Source of the DNA: a virus
Direction: 5' to 3' (one strand)
Length of the DNA: 64,000 nt
IMG/VR virus record: IMGVR_UViG_3300009514_000374
Coordinates: 1-64,000 of that record
Below the pieces are notes generated by a model. It was not told the DNA's origin, made no database searches, and saw only the letters and a list, made by a program, of their open reading frames with translations. Both the position numbers and the translations under genes were made by a program. Numbering within the stretch: the first letter of the stretch is position 1; the number at the start of each line of letters is the position of its first letter. Positions 37,140-45,036 of the stretch are shown in pieces.

Positions 37140-37454
37140 ATGTCCGACGCAAGTGCCAAACGAATCGCCGCTGCGTACCGGAGGACCAAACCCACCCCTC
37201 CGGGGTTTCGGCATGGGTACGTTGCTACGGTGACCGTCGAGCTATACGCTACCTCGGAAGCGCAAGCTCGGCGTCAACTAGATCGGTTTCTGGCCGGTGG
37301 CGACAAAACCGTGGCGCGGCATGTGATCGACACCCTTCACACGGGCTCGATCGGCGGTCGGAACCCCCCGGAGCCACGATGGACCCCTTCCGAGTGGGAG
37401 GGGTGGGATCCATGGGAGGGGTACGGCGACAAGCAGGCGGCCCCCGACGATTGA
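37140..37454 (+). CDS. Small protein with N-terminal tag B-like motif
   Basis: 104 residues from ATG 37140, two bases after the previous stop. SDASAKRIAAAYRRTKP is a weaker tag B match. VATVTVELYATSEAQARRQL and the Trp/Pro-rich end (PPEPRWTPSEWEGWDPWEGY) follow. Unknown role. Confidence 0.6.
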   Translation: MSDASAKRIAAAYRRTKPTPPGFRHGYVATVTVELYATSEAQARRQLDRFLAGGDKTVARHVIDTLHTGSIGGRNPPEPRWTPSEWEGWDPWEGYGDKQAAPDD

Positions 37455-37460
37455 CGAGTG

Positions 37461-37664
37461 GTGGGAGCGAGCCATGACCACGGGCATCCCATACCGGAAG
37501 CCGTTTGACCCACCCCCGCCGCACCGAGAGGCCGTATCACAGCGACGCCCCCGGCCTGCCCACCGACCGCGACTGATGCTGGTCGCGCTGCTCGTGTTCG
37601 CGGCGCCGGGGTTCGCTATGTCCGCCGCAGCCACGTCATGTGGGAGCGAGCCATGACCACGGGC
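37461..37664 (+). repeat. 25-bp direct repeat flanking a small gene
   Basis: Identical copies at 37461-37485 and 37640-37664 (begin GTGGGAGCGAGCC, end ATGACCACGGGC) contain a ribosome-binding site and start codon. The second copy reads only five codons before TAG and abuts the end of the convergent sigma-like gene. Confidence 0.85.
37474..37656 (+). CDS. Small membrane protein
   Basis: 60 residues; GGGAGCGAGCC serves as ribosome-binding site and lies in the direct repeat. A proline/arginine-rich N-terminus (about 1-32) precedes one hydrophobic segment LMLVALLVFAAPGFAMSAAA with a Cys soon after. It could be a membrane anchor or, less likely, a lipoprotein-like signal. Its last codons lie in the second repeat copy. 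Confidence 0.5.
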   Translation: MTTGIPYRKPFDPPPPHREAVSQRRPRPAHRPRLMLVALLVFAAPGFAMSAAATSCGSEP

Positions 37665-38770
37665 TAGCGGTCGAAAGCCTCGTCCAGACGGCCGCGACCA
37701 GCCTCGCGCTCACGCTGGATGATATTCTTGGCCGTCCGCAGCAAGCTCGCGGCCTGGTTGCGGGTGATCTTCATGTGCTCGCTGATCTCCCGCACGGTCA
37801 TTTCCAGCACGATCCGGTTGTAGAGCACTTGCTTGTACTGCTCGGCGTTTTGCGGAGCACGGCGACGCAAGATGTCCTCGACGGCCGCGAAACCAGCATC
37901 GAAGGCGAGCTTCTGCTCGACCATCGAGACGGTCGTTTCATCCTCAACCGCTTCCATGGGGACAGTCGCACCCTCGTTCAGCCCATCGCTGTTCGCCGCC
38001 CAAGTGAAATTGGGGTTCTCGTGCGCCTTGGAAGGCTGCGTGGAACGAACGGTGAGTGGTTTACGGACGCGGTATTCCTTGACCTCTTTGGGCGTGAGCG
38101 CGCCGTGGATGGCGCGGCAAACAGGGTTGCGGGAGGCGTCCCGCGTGTCCGTCCGGCCCTGGTTGTGGGCGTAGCCCTTGACCTTGGCAAAGCTGATCTT
38201 GTCCCCGGTGAGCAAAGCCTCGCGCAACGAGTCACGCTTGATCATGTTCAACAAGAATTGCTGGACGTGATCCTCTACCTGCCCGAGTACCTGCGACCGA
38301 CGCATCTTTCCGCCGAGCCACACGCGGAGTTGATCGATCAAGGGTTGGCCTTGCTTCTCGATCCACTTGGCCGTGAGGTTCACGTTGGGGTCGTCGGTCA
38401 GATCGACAACCTTCATGCGAGTACGCTGACGACGGCGCGTGGGAGTTTCGTTCACGACGGAAGGCAAACCGTCGTACACGAGATTCTTGGCGTGTTCCGT
38501 GCCAGCGATGGTGAGAGCCCAACCGTCGTCGCTGCTACCATCGACGTTGATCCTGCCGATTAGCTTGGGCTGGCGAAGCGCCTGTAGGACGATGCCGTGT
38601 AGTTCCGAGTCGGAACCCAAGACGCCCGCGAGATGGATGACCCGATCGATGATCGAGCGTTCCGACACCACGTTGTAGGGTCGGAAATCGGAAAGTTCGC
38701 CAATAGCGAGTATGGCATGATCCGAAAATTGTTCGGCATACCAGTGCGGTTTGGATGCAGCGCGATTCAT
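37664..38770 (-). CDS. Sigma-factor-like transcription protein (predicted)
   Basis: 368 residues; ribosome-binding site GGGAGGACAAC. The middle (about 165-240; GQVEDHVQQFLLNMIKRDSL ... KGYAHNQGRTDTRDASRNP) resembles sigma region 2-like sequences of phage ECF-type factors. The C-terminus (about 320-355; EMTVREISEHMKITRNQAAS, then LLRTAKNIIQRE) looks like a region 4 helix-turn-helix. It would direct RNA polymerase to phage promoters, perhaps one of the two motif classes seen here; this is inference. A hairpin sits just before its ribosome-binding site. It is the only minus-strand gene in this block. Confidence 0.6.
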   Translation of the reverse strand: MNRAASKPHWYAEQFSDHAILAIGELSDFRPYNVVSERSIIDRVIHLAGVLGSDSELHGIVLQALRQPKLIGRINVDGSSDDGWALTIAGTEHAKNLVYDGLPSVVNETPTRRRQRTRMKVVDLTDDPNVNLTAKWIEKQGQPLIDQLRVWLGGKMRRSQVLGQVEDHVQQFLLNMIKRDSLREALLTGDKISFAKVKGYAHNQGRTDTRDASRNPVCRAIHGALTPKEVKEYRVRKPLTVRSTQPSKAHENPNFTWAANSDGLNEGATVPMEAVEDETTVSMVEQKLAFDAGFAAVEDILRRRAPQNAEQYKQVLYNRIVLEMTVREISEHMKITRNQAASLLRTAKNIIQREREAGRGRLDEAFDR

Positions 38771-38780
38771 GTTGTCCTCC

Positions 38781-38804
38781 CGCTCGGTCTTGGGAGGGAC
38801 CGAG
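38781..38804 (-). promoter_or_regulatory. Leader hairpin of the sigma-like gene
   Basis: GCTCGGTC (38781-38788) pairs with GACCGAGC (38797-38804) immediately upstream of the GGGAGGACAAC ribosome-binding site. It could act as a translational operator. Confidence 0.5.
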
Positions 38805-39052
38805 CTTTGTCAGTTGGCGTCGCCAAAGTGACTAGGGCTCGCAGTGAGCACGGGGTCGGCGGCGACGACCTCTTGATACCCCCGCGCGGCGCCCGCTGTC
38901 AAGAAAACAGCGGATCCGTAGGTCCACAAGTCCAAGCTGGAAAGAGCCGAGAAATTCTGCGCATTTGGGCGGCGGTTTTCCACCCTTTCCCCAAGCTCCG
39001 GCCGCGAGGAATTTGGGGGCGATCTCCTTGCTCGGTGGCTGGAATACTCGGG
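38805..39052. other. Intergenic region between divergent sigma-like genes
   Basis: The 38771-39076 gap holds the leader hairpin, a second hairpin CCGCTGT/ACAGCGG at 38893-38913, the 13-base GATACCCCCGCGC shared with 1025-1037, and the CTATAG element at 39053. No gene is evident. Confidence 0.5.
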
Positions 39053-39058
39053 CTATAG
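39053..39058 (+). promoter_or_regulatory. CTATAG candidate late promoter
   Basis: TCGGGCTATAGCTACC lies 18 nt before ATG 39077. Its left flank is identical to the copies at 6132 and 12130 read on the minus strand. Confidence 0.45.
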
Positions 39059-39076
39059 CTACCCCTGTGCGAGAGC

Positions 39077-40372
39077 ATGAGCGCCTACCTCACAAGCCTT
39101 TTTCGCCGGGCCTCCAAGACCCCTGTGACGGAGCCCTCCCACCTACGGGTGGCAGGACGCTACCTACGGGCCTATCTGAGCCCGAAAACAGACCTCTTGG
39201 CCCGCGTCCAGATGCTTGAGGGTGCGGCAGACGTGCCCCGAGGGGCTTGGACACGGCGGCTCGTACCGGCCGAGGCCAAGGACTATTTCGGGGAGGGCCT
39301 GGCCCCGGAGTGGACGCTTCGATCCGATTCAGGGCTCGCCAATGCAGCCGTCGAGGCAGTCAAAAAGAACATCGGTGAGCACGGCACTCCGGGTGTGATC
39401 CGATCCAAGCTCCGCGATATGTCGGCCGACGAGATGGTGAATTCGTTTATTGGGGGGTTGTGGCCTTGGCCCGCCCCCTCGTACTACGAGTGCCTCCAGT
39501 GTGGCAAGCGGTCCAAGAAGGACATTTCTAAGTGCCCCAAGTGCGGGGGAGAGGTTGAGCCGAGGGGTGCTGAGCACTCGATTATGAAGGCACCGCCCTT
39601 CTACGCCATCGGACAGAAGATGGACGAGCCGACCATCGAGGGTTTGCGTGACGGCTCGATCAAACCTGACCGCTTCACCCCCATTGTGTACTCGTGGGTG
39701 CAGCAACGTGCTCGTGACGAGCTACGCAAGTGGATGCGCGCTGTGGGCCGGGGCAGGGGACATGAGACTGAGTGGCTCCCCTCGGGAACCTCGCGCTTTG
39801 ACGTGATGGAAACCGACGCTGAACCCACCAGCGTTCTGTCTCGGATTCTCGGGATGAAGCACAACCCCAAGGCGAAGCGCCTGCGCAAGCTCTTGCGGGC
39901 CATCTCGGACGAGAACCCCCGCCGCGCCGATGCCGAGGTATTCAAGGAATTCCTGTCGATCATCGAGGGGATGTCGGCCGGGGAAACCTCCGTGGAATTC
40001 GGCCGGGTGGATGAACGCGGTATCCCGCGTGGGATTTCTGGAGTCATCGCCGAGCGCATGGGCAAGTCCCGGCAATTTGCTGGTCAGGCTCTCAAGCGGT
40101 CCTTTGAATTCTTGGCCGAGCGAGCCCAACGCAAACCGCAGCTAAAGCGTCTGTGGGAGGAAATCAGGGATGCCGAATTTGGAGCCGGGGAAATGGGTCG
40201 TTCCGCTTCGGCTACCGAGGAATTCCTGGCGGACCTCCAAGCATGTGGCGACGAGGTAATGGCTGCGTGCGACGCTGACGAGCACGAGGCTGATCGCACC
40301 GTCACTGTTGGACCTCTGGAGCTTACGATCGGGAAATTCCCCGGAGCGGGGTCGGGTGCCTACAGCAAGTAA
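39077..40372 (+). CDS. Zinc-ribbon, sigma-like HTH protein with N-terminal tag B
   Basis: 431 residues. Residues about 20-35 (PSHLRVAGRYLRAYL) are tag B. A zinc ribbon YECLQCGKRSKKDISKCPKC lies at about 134-153. FTPIVYSWVQQRARDELRKW resembles a sigma region 2 helix. GISGVIAERMGKSRQFAGQA, then LKRSFEFLAER is a C-terminal HTH (about 314-345). A tagged, possibly packaged, transcription factor would act at once after infection; this is inference. Overlaps the next gene by 17 bases. Confidence 0.58.
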   Translation: MSAYLTSLFRRASKTPVTEPSHLRVAGRYLRAYLSPKTDLLARVQMLEGAADVPRGAWTRRLVPAEAKDYFGEGLAPEWTLRSDSGLANAAVEAVKKNIGEHGTPGVIRSKLRDMSADEMVNSFIGGLWPWPAPSYYECLQCGKRSKKDISKCPKCGGEVEPRGAEHSIMKAPPFYAIGQKMDEPTIEGLRDGSIKPDRFTPIVYSWVQQRARDELRKWMRAVGRGRGHETEWLPSGTSRFDVMETDAEPTSVLSRILGMKHNPKAKRLRKLLRAISDENPRRADAEVFKEFLSIIEGMSAGETSVEFGRVDERGIPRGISGVIAERMGKSRQFAGQALKRSFEFLAERAQRKPQLKRLWEEIRDAEFGAGEMGRSASATEEFLADLQACGDEVMAACDADEHEADRTVTVGPLELTIGKFPGAGSGAYSK

Positions 40373-40769
40373 ACCTTCGGCGCTTCGGGTTGCTCGGCTT
40401 TTCACAGCCCGTGCTGCCGAGGGCGACTGCTACGAGGCCGCCGCGAATTACATCGTGGAGCGCGGCCTTGGGCTATGGGGCGGCAAGGGCAAGCCCAAAT
40501 CAGGCTTGATTCTCGTCCATGGCGAGGTAGCGGGCCAAGGTCCGTTGGAGGGTGTCAATTTTGGGCACGCGTGGGTGCTCGACGGCAACACCGTGATCGA
40601 CAACTCCAATGGTCGGAACCTGCGGATGCCGAAATCCGCTTACTACGCGCTCGGCAAGATTGACGAGATCAACAATTTCCACGAGTACGATGTCGAGACG
40701 GCCCGACACATGCTGCTTCGGTTCAAGACCTACGGGCCGTGGGATCTGGAAACCTCGACAGGTCTGTGA
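40356..40769 (+). CDS. Cysteine-peptidase/transglutaminase-like protein with N-terminal tag B
   Basis: 137 residues from GTG 40356, chosen because the tag PSALRVARLFTARAA then sits at the N-terminus as in its neighbours. EGDCYEAAANYIV (Cys), FGHAWVLDGN (His) and TVIDNSNG (Asp/Asn) give a Cys-His-Asp order typical of small papain- or transglutaminase-like folds found in phages. Target unknown. Overlaps both neighbours. Confidence 0.62.
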   Translation: MPTASKPSALRVARLFTARAAEGDCYEAAANYIVERGLGLWGGKGKPKSGLILVHGEVAGQGPLEGVNFGHAWVLDGNTVIDNSNGRNLRMPKSAYYALGKIDEINNFHEYDVETARHMLLRFKTYGPWDLETSTGL

Positions 40770-41551
40770 TGCCGAAGATTCTTTTCACTGGACCCTCGCG
40801 TAAGCGGAAGCGGATCAAGCGGAAGCTGATCGAGGAAATGGAGCACCCGGAACTGCGGGTCGCGTCTCGATACCTCCAAGCGCGTGGGATGTACGACGAG
40901 GCGGAGCGGGAGCTTCGCAAGAAAGACCCGGATGGCTTCTGCATGGCGTTGCCGGGGACGGTCGTGTTTCAGCACTTGAATCTGAGCCCGCGCGGCAAGG
41001 TGATGAAGTGGTTTTCGATCCACGATCCCCCAACAGCCAGCGCCAAGGTCGTTGGGCACATCGCGGGGCTCGTGCAGACGAATGCCACGTTTGTCGTCGG
41101 GGAAGCCGGCTACAAGCAGGTGTCCGTGCTCGACAAGCCCAAGTTTGTGTTCGCCGGGGCGGTCGGAAAGCTCGTCGCCGTGGACGGTGCCGGCGGGGAT
41201 GAATTCGGAACCGTGCCCTCACGGGACCAGGAATGGATCCGATACAACCCCAAAAAGCGCGACGAAGGTCTGATCGCCCGATGGTTCTGCCGCCAGAATC
41301 CTGAGACTGGCGAATGGGACATCCCCGTGATCAAGGCACGTCGCGTGGTCGCACGAGGGCACAGGATCTACGCGAGCGGCATCACGGACATGCCCCGCAA
41401 ACACTACGAGCCGCTGCTTGAGCAGTTGGGGCTTGGCGCCTACCAGGCGGCCTCGATCAAACTGGCACACGAGGACAGCGAGCACGGGCCGCACATCCTC
41501 GCCATTCACCGAGAAGCCTTGCGTGCTCTCGATGGGGAACCAAACACATGA
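40769..41551 (+). CDS. Tag B protein of unknown function
   Basis: 260 residues from ATG 40769 (overlaps upstream stop). Basic N-terminus (GPSRKRKRIKRKLIEEME) then tag HPELRVASRYLQARGM at about 26-41, which shares PELR with tag A. The rest (VVFQHLNLSPRGKVMKWFSI, AKVVGHIAGLVQTNATFVVG) is alpha/beta without a recognised active site. Overlaps the next gene by four bases. Confidence 0.65.
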   Translation: MPKILFTGPSRKRKRIKRKLIEEMEHPELRVASRYLQARGMYDEAERELRKKDPDGFCMALPGTVVFQHLNLSPRGKVMKWFSIHDPPTASAKVVGHIAGLVQTNATFVVGEAGYKQVSVLDKPKFVFAGAVGKLVAVDGAGGDEFGTVPSRDQEWIRYNPKKRDEGLIARWFCRQNPETGEWDIPVIKARRVVARGHRIYASGITDMPRKHYEPLLEQLGLGAYQAASIKLAHEDSEHGPHILAIHREALRALDGEPNT

Positions 41552-42600
41552 GTCTCCGCAACAAAGCGATTAAGCTCGCCTACGAAAACCCCGAACTACG
41601 TGATGCGATCCTGCCGATCGTCACGGCCAAGGAGCACGCGACTGAGGACGCCCGCCGCAAGTACCTCCAAGAGCACCCCAAGGCTGATCCGGCGAAGCAC
41701 ACGATCAGGACCAAAAAGCCTCGCAAGAAAAAGGGGCCGTCTGAGAAGGACAAGGAAATCCTCAAGATCTTGGACGAGCACGACAAGGAGCAAGCCTTGC
41801 TCGCAGAAAAAGCCATCGCCGAAAGGGTGAAGGCTGAGCAGGCCAAATCGGACGAACGAGCCAAGGCTCGTGCGGAACGAGCCAAGGGGAAGGCGCCTCC
41901 GCATTTGGAGGGGCTGTCAAAGCACCTCCAAGACGCCGTGGGCAAGATGCCTACCAAGGGCATGGACAAGGAAGAAGCCTACAGCCACCCGAAGATCAAG
42001 GCGATGGCAAAGGCGCTGATGAAGCTCCCACGCGGAACCGTCGCTCGTATGTACGAGCAGCTACAAACTCGGATGCTTGAGCTTGGGCAGCCTGAGAAGC
42101 GCGGAGAACCGGGACGTGATGACGCCTTGAATCAGATTCATGCCGCGTGGCGTGCAACCAACGATGCCCTGTTCACGATGGGAGACGCACACAAGGAACG
42201 CGAAAAGGGCGAGGGCATGGGCAAATACCTTCCACGCGCTGAGTTGAAAAAGCGCCGCAAGGTTGAGCTAGATCTCGACCCCTTGAAAGACCTCCAGGGG
42301 CACAAGAAATCCGATCCGGTCTACAAGGTGCTCAAGGAGTACCGGAACGACGGAAAATACGTTCGGCTCAAGACGTTGGAGAAGGCGATCACGCATCTCG
42401 ACAAGATGCTCGACAACCCGGCTCACGACGGCGACGAGGACAAGATCGAGAAGGCCAAGAAGCTGCTTGAAAGGATCAATCGCGGAGGCCCCGAGTCTCG
42501 TCCGTCGAAAAAGGGCAGCCTTCGCAGCGGTCTGATCCGTCTGGCCCACGCTCGCCCTGACCTCCGTGATCGGCTGCTGCCTCTGCTCGCAAAGGACTAG
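41548..42600 (+). CDS. Tag A protein (tags at both ends) with HPKADP module
   Basis: 350 residues. N-terminal tag A AIKLAYENPELRDAILPIV is followed by ARRKYLQEHPKADPAKHTI, and the C-terminus ends LIRLAHARPDLRDRLLPLL plus AKD. Between are Lys-rich linkers and a helical domain (about 115-330; VARMYEQLQTRMLELGQPEK, RLKTLEKAITHLDKMLDNP). The same tag-plus-module order occurs inside the 28271 chain. Probable virion component. Confidence 0.72.
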   Translation: MSLRNKAIKLAYENPELRDAILPIVTAKEHATEDARRKYLQEHPKADPAKHTIRTKKPRKKKGPSEKDKEILKILDEHDKEQALLAEKAIAERVKAEQAKSDERAKARAERAKGKAPPHLEGLSKHLQDAVGKMPTKGMDKEEAYSHPKIKAMAKALMKLPRGTVARMYEQLQTRMLELGQPEKRGEPGRDDALNQIHAAWRATNDALFTMGDAHKEREKGEGMGKYLPRAELKKRRKVELDLDPLKDLQGHKKSDPVYKVLKEYRNDGKYVRLKTLEKAITHLDKMLDNPAHDGDEDKIEKAKKLLERINRGGPESRPSKKGSLRSGLIRLAHARPDLRDRLLPLLAKD

Positions 42601-42603
42601 TTT

Positions 42604-44988
42604 GTGCCGACGATGCGAAAGATGGCCGCCCGTGTTGCGCGGCGGCACTTTCGCCGCGTAGCGGGCATCTTTGAGGCGCCTCCAAAGCTCGTCAAGGACG
42701 TAACCGAGCAGGTCACGCAGGTCTACGCGGAGCACATTTGGGCGAAGGCTGAGTATGAGATCCAAGAGCGCAACTCGGCCTATCATTGGGGTCAAAAACA
42801 GATCCGTGCGGCGATCAAGCAAGGGGAGGCCGAGGCGAAGGTCTTTTTGCAGGAAAACGACGCACAAGTGTTTATCGACGCCGGGTGGCACGAGATCGAT
42901 GAAAACAACGGCGAGTACACCACCCTTGCAGTGACCGCTGTCCCCATCGTTGAACGCGAGCAGAGTGGTCGCACAACGATCAAATGGGCTGCGGTTTGGG
43001 TGACGGGAAGGCGGACCTTCGGAGAACCTACGCCAGAAATCCCCGAGATGCCGGAGTACCCGAAGCTGCGGGACGAAGATTACGTTTACTACCCGTACCG
43101 AAGCGAGTATTCGACCGACGAAGAGTACGAACGAGCCCTTGCTGAACACCCCGGAAAAGTAAAAAGGTACGAGGAAAAGCAGAAGGCCCAAGAAGCGTGG
43201 CATGACCTCAAGGCACAGAACGATTGGGAATTCGAGCTTACGAGCTATGGCGGCTGGCAAGAGTTTGATACGCCAACTGCGGCCATCGTCGCGGCCAGGA
43301 ACAGTCCTATCAGGGGCGACAGCGAGGATTACAACACGGGCAGTCTGACTCAATCGGATATGTCGGCGGCAAAGGTCTTTGCGGAGATGGTCAAGGTAAC
43401 GCACGCGCGAGCACAGCGATACCTCAAGCGCGCTCGTGAGGCCATGAAGGACAAGCGAGCCGATGAAGCCTGGATGCAACGGATCGTGGATCTTAACCTC
43501 ACGATCAACGAGGCGAAAAAGTACGCCTCCATGCCCGATCGTAAATCTTGGACGATCGAACGCACGATCAAAGTAGACCTGACTGGTTGGAAATACGTCG
43601 ATGAAAAGCTCGGCGAATTGGAGAGCGAGTACGTCGAGGCTGCCGCGCACAACGAACGCGAATTGGAGGCGCTTGATCGTGACGTTCGTGCTCTGCGGGA
43701 AGATCAGATAACGAGAGTCTTTGAGTTCAAAAACGGGCCTCGCCGTAAACCGTGGAGGTTCCGAGTGGAGCGTGTATCGAAGGGCTACATGGAGGCTGAC
43801 AGGCGAAGGGGAGTTTACCTGATCTCGCACAACTACCACGGCTCTTGGACTACTGATGACTCCGCGACTCTTTCGCCCGAGAGGGTGCTCCGCGACATAC
43901 ACCGTGAGGTTCCAGCGCCCCTTTTGGACGAGGCCGCCAAACTACGCGAGTACAAACGTGGCAAGGTCTTGGCGGGGCAATCGATCAAGCTACGCATAGA
44001 CTTTGAAGGGCACCGCCGAGGTTGGGGAGGGTGGTGGAGCCCGCAGTCGAGGGAGATGAAGATCTTTTTCTATGACGAGAAGATCAAGCTCGACCCGGCC
44101 TCCTTCAAAGAAGCGATCTGGGAAATTCGGCGAATTTCTCGGCACGAGTCCCAACACGCTGGACAGACCATGCTCAATCATTGGCTTGAGCTTCACGTTT
44201 CCGGCTACAAGCCGGGTCTCCCGTCGCGTTCAACGTGGACCCCAAGCGTTGATCCGTGGGGGGCGGTTCGTCGTGAACGAGGAAAGCCAATCGTAGACCC
44301 GGAGACCGTTTACGAGGAATTCGGCAAAGACGAGGATTGGGAACAGGTCCACCATCACCACCGCGAGGTTGAGTTCTACACGAACCTTGCCGATGACATT
44401 GACAGGTTTGAGGCTACGCTGCGCAAAGTACCCAAGCCCTATTGGCCTGCTTATGCCCGCGTCGTTGTTGGCCTTGCTGAACCACAGCCCTTGAAGGATG
44501 AAATCGCCGAGCGTTACGGCTCCCAAAAATATCGTTTCCTGCAAGGCCCGACCACGGCTATGCCGGAGATGAACCGTGACTCGTTGGGCTGGCGCTTTCG
44601 CAGGTTCAAGCAAAAGAACAAGCCGAAATGGCGCAAGGCGGTCAAGGAATTCTACAACGAGCTTCGCAGGCGGGGGTATCGACTCCAAGGCGGCATCGTC
44701 CCCATGTCTCTCGACTACGTGAAGATCGAGGACGCGCTCAAAGAATGGCGTGATCGGTTCTATGACAAGACCGGCGTCTGGTATACGTGGCGTGACGTGC
44801 CCGGCGTGAATCTGCCCCCGAAAAAGCGTGTCGAGCAGGGGTGGATTTACGGGATGTTCGATGTGACCAATTTCGATCCTGACGAGTTGCACAGAGGCAA
44901 ACACGTCACACCTGACTCACCGAAGCCGGGGCGACAGCGGATCCGCGTCTTGGTTGGACCTACGGGCAAGGTCCAGAAGATCCGATAG
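42604..44988 (+). CDS. Large protein with HExxH motif and N-terminal tag B
   Basis: 794 residues from GTG 42604 (ATG 42613 alternative). MRKMAARVARRHFRRVAG is tag B. The first half is helical with many charged residues. Residues about 515-525 read ISRHESQHAGQ, a gluzincin-like HExxH site, and EVEFYTNLADDIDRF follows at about 585-600, a pairing I know from other phage proteins. It may be a zinc peptidase acting on the host or on virion proteins. It is the last tagged gene before a GGTTTCG-type promoter. Confidence 0.68.
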   Translation: MPTMRKMAARVARRHFRRVAGIFEAPPKLVKDVTEQVTQVYAEHIWAKAEYEIQERNSAYHWGQKQIRAAIKQGEAEAKVFLQENDAQVFIDAGWHEIDENNGEYTTLAVTAVPIVEREQSGRTTIKWAAVWVTGRRTFGEPTPEIPEMPEYPKLRDEDYVYYPYRSEYSTDEEYERALAEHPGKVKRYEEKQKAQEAWHDLKAQNDWEFELTSYGGWQEFDTPTAAIVAARNSPIRGDSEDYNTGSLTQSDMSAAKVFAEMVKVTHARAQRYLKRAREAMKDKRADEAWMQRIVDLNLTINEAKKYASMPDRKSWTIERTIKVDLTGWKYVDEKLGELESEYVEAAAHNERELEALDRDVRALREDQITRVFEFKNGPRRKPWRFRVERVSKGYMEADRRRGVYLISHNYHGSWTTDDSATLSPERVLRDIHREVPAPLLDEAAKLREYKRGKVLAGQSIKLRIDFEGHRRGWGGWWSPQSREMKIFFYDEKIKLDPASFKEAIWEIRRISRHESQHAGQTMLNHWLELHVSGYKPGLPSRSTWTPSVDPWGAVRRERGKPIVDPETVYEEFGKDEDWEQVHHHHREVEFYTNLADDIDRFEATLRKVPKPYWPAYARVVVGLAEPQPLKDEIAERYGSQKYRFLQGPTTAMPEMNRDSLGWRFRRFKQKNKPKWRKAVKEFYNELRRRGYRLQGGIVPMSLDYVKIEDALKEWRDRFYDKTGVWYTWRDVPGVNLPPKKRVEQGWIYGMFDVTNFDPDELHRGKHVTPDSPKPGRQRIRVLVGPTGKVQKIR

Positions 44989-45016
44989 GTTTCGATCCGA
45001 TCTCGCGCGGCGTAAT
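44988..45016 (+). promoter_or_regulatory. GGTTTCG-N16-CGTAAT promoter
   Basis: GGTTTCG (44988-44994), 16 nt, CGTAAT (45011-45016), then ACGGAGG and ATG 45037. It overlaps the stop codon of the preceding gene. Confidence 0.78.
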
Positions 45017-45036
45017 TGGTACGGAGGCCCGTACCG

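Noticed and set aside
42268-43902. A 544-residue minus-strand open frame
   Set aside because: It is antisense to two genes with tags and an HESQH motif, has no recognisable domain and no ribosome-binding site.
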